Positions 64,000 through 64,000 of a DNA stretch of 64,000 nucleotides are shown here, in pieces (the first letter of the stretch is position 1; every line of letters begins with the position of its first letter). Below the pieces are notes generated by a model. The model was not told the DNA's origin. It saw nothing but the letters and a program-made list of their open reading frames with translations, and searched no databases. The position numbers were made by a program, and so were the translations under genes. The stretch covers positions 49,155 to 113,154 of the forward strand of contig NZ_CBTJ020000041.1 of the NCBI RefSeq assembly GCF_001051235.1. Direction: 5' to 3'. The stretch is from Candidatus Competibacter denitrificans Run_A_D11 (GTDB lineage: Bacteria; Pseudomonadota; Gammaproteobacteria; Competibacterales; Competibacteraceae).

Positions 64000-64000
64000 G

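Overview
The window looks like chromosomal DNA of a GC-rich gammaproteobacterium. It carries mnmA next to hflD, a monofunctional RelA, a complete epmB/efp/epmA set for EF-P beta-lysylation, hemN, hemW, dsbC, queA, htpX, psd and a FimX-like protein. A stand-alone glycogen branching enzyme and an HSI-I-like type VI secretion (T6SS) locus would suit an environmental glycogen-storing lineage such as the Competibacter group. That placement is a guess from gene content, not a measured result.

Layout. Positions 1-8 kb hold the tail of an unknown gene, mnmA-hflD, relA (convergent), a haem c lipoprotein and glgB. Positions 7.8-10.7 kb are accessory, all on the minus strand: an acyl-carrier protein fused to a transposase-like zinc ribbon, a probable beta-flower protein, and an AT-rich gene pair that looks like a T6SS amidase effector and its periplasmic immunity protein. 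Positions 10.7-31.8 kb are a T6SS locus in two divergent arms. The minus arm reads tssA-tssB-tssC-hcp-tagJ-tssE-tssF-tssG-clpV and then runs into the effector pair. The plus arm reads tagH(fha)-tssK-tssL-tssM-tagF-pppA. The order matches Pseudomonas HSI-I, but tssJ, ppkA, vgrG and PAAR genes are absent. A good sigma-54 promoter match lies upstream of hcp.

Positions 31.8-42.3 kb hold assimilatory sulfite reduction (a DUF934 protein and a CysI-type haemoprotein), a Cache-HAMP-AGDEF diguanylate cyclase, an NlpE-like protein, a GH31 glucosidase, DsbC, QueA and HtpX. Positions 42.3-48.8 kb hold the FimX-like protein, epmB, efp, epmA, psd and an SCO protein. Positions 48.9-57.9 kb hold prmB, hemN, a membrane-anchored unknown, a receptor Ser/Thr kinase with an external Cache domain, a VWA/MoxR pair and cysK. 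Positions 57.9-64 kb hold hemW, an OmpR-type two-component pair, an EamA transporter, an SPFH protein, mazG and the end of an unknown gene.

The main items for follow-up are the candidate effector/immunity pair at the clpV end, the incomplete but conserved T6SS locus with its sigma-54 site, the ACP-zinc-ribbon fusion, a dispersed repeat with a CRISPR-repeat-like hairpin (two copies 48 kb apart), and the receptor kinase as a possible distant partner of orphan PppA.
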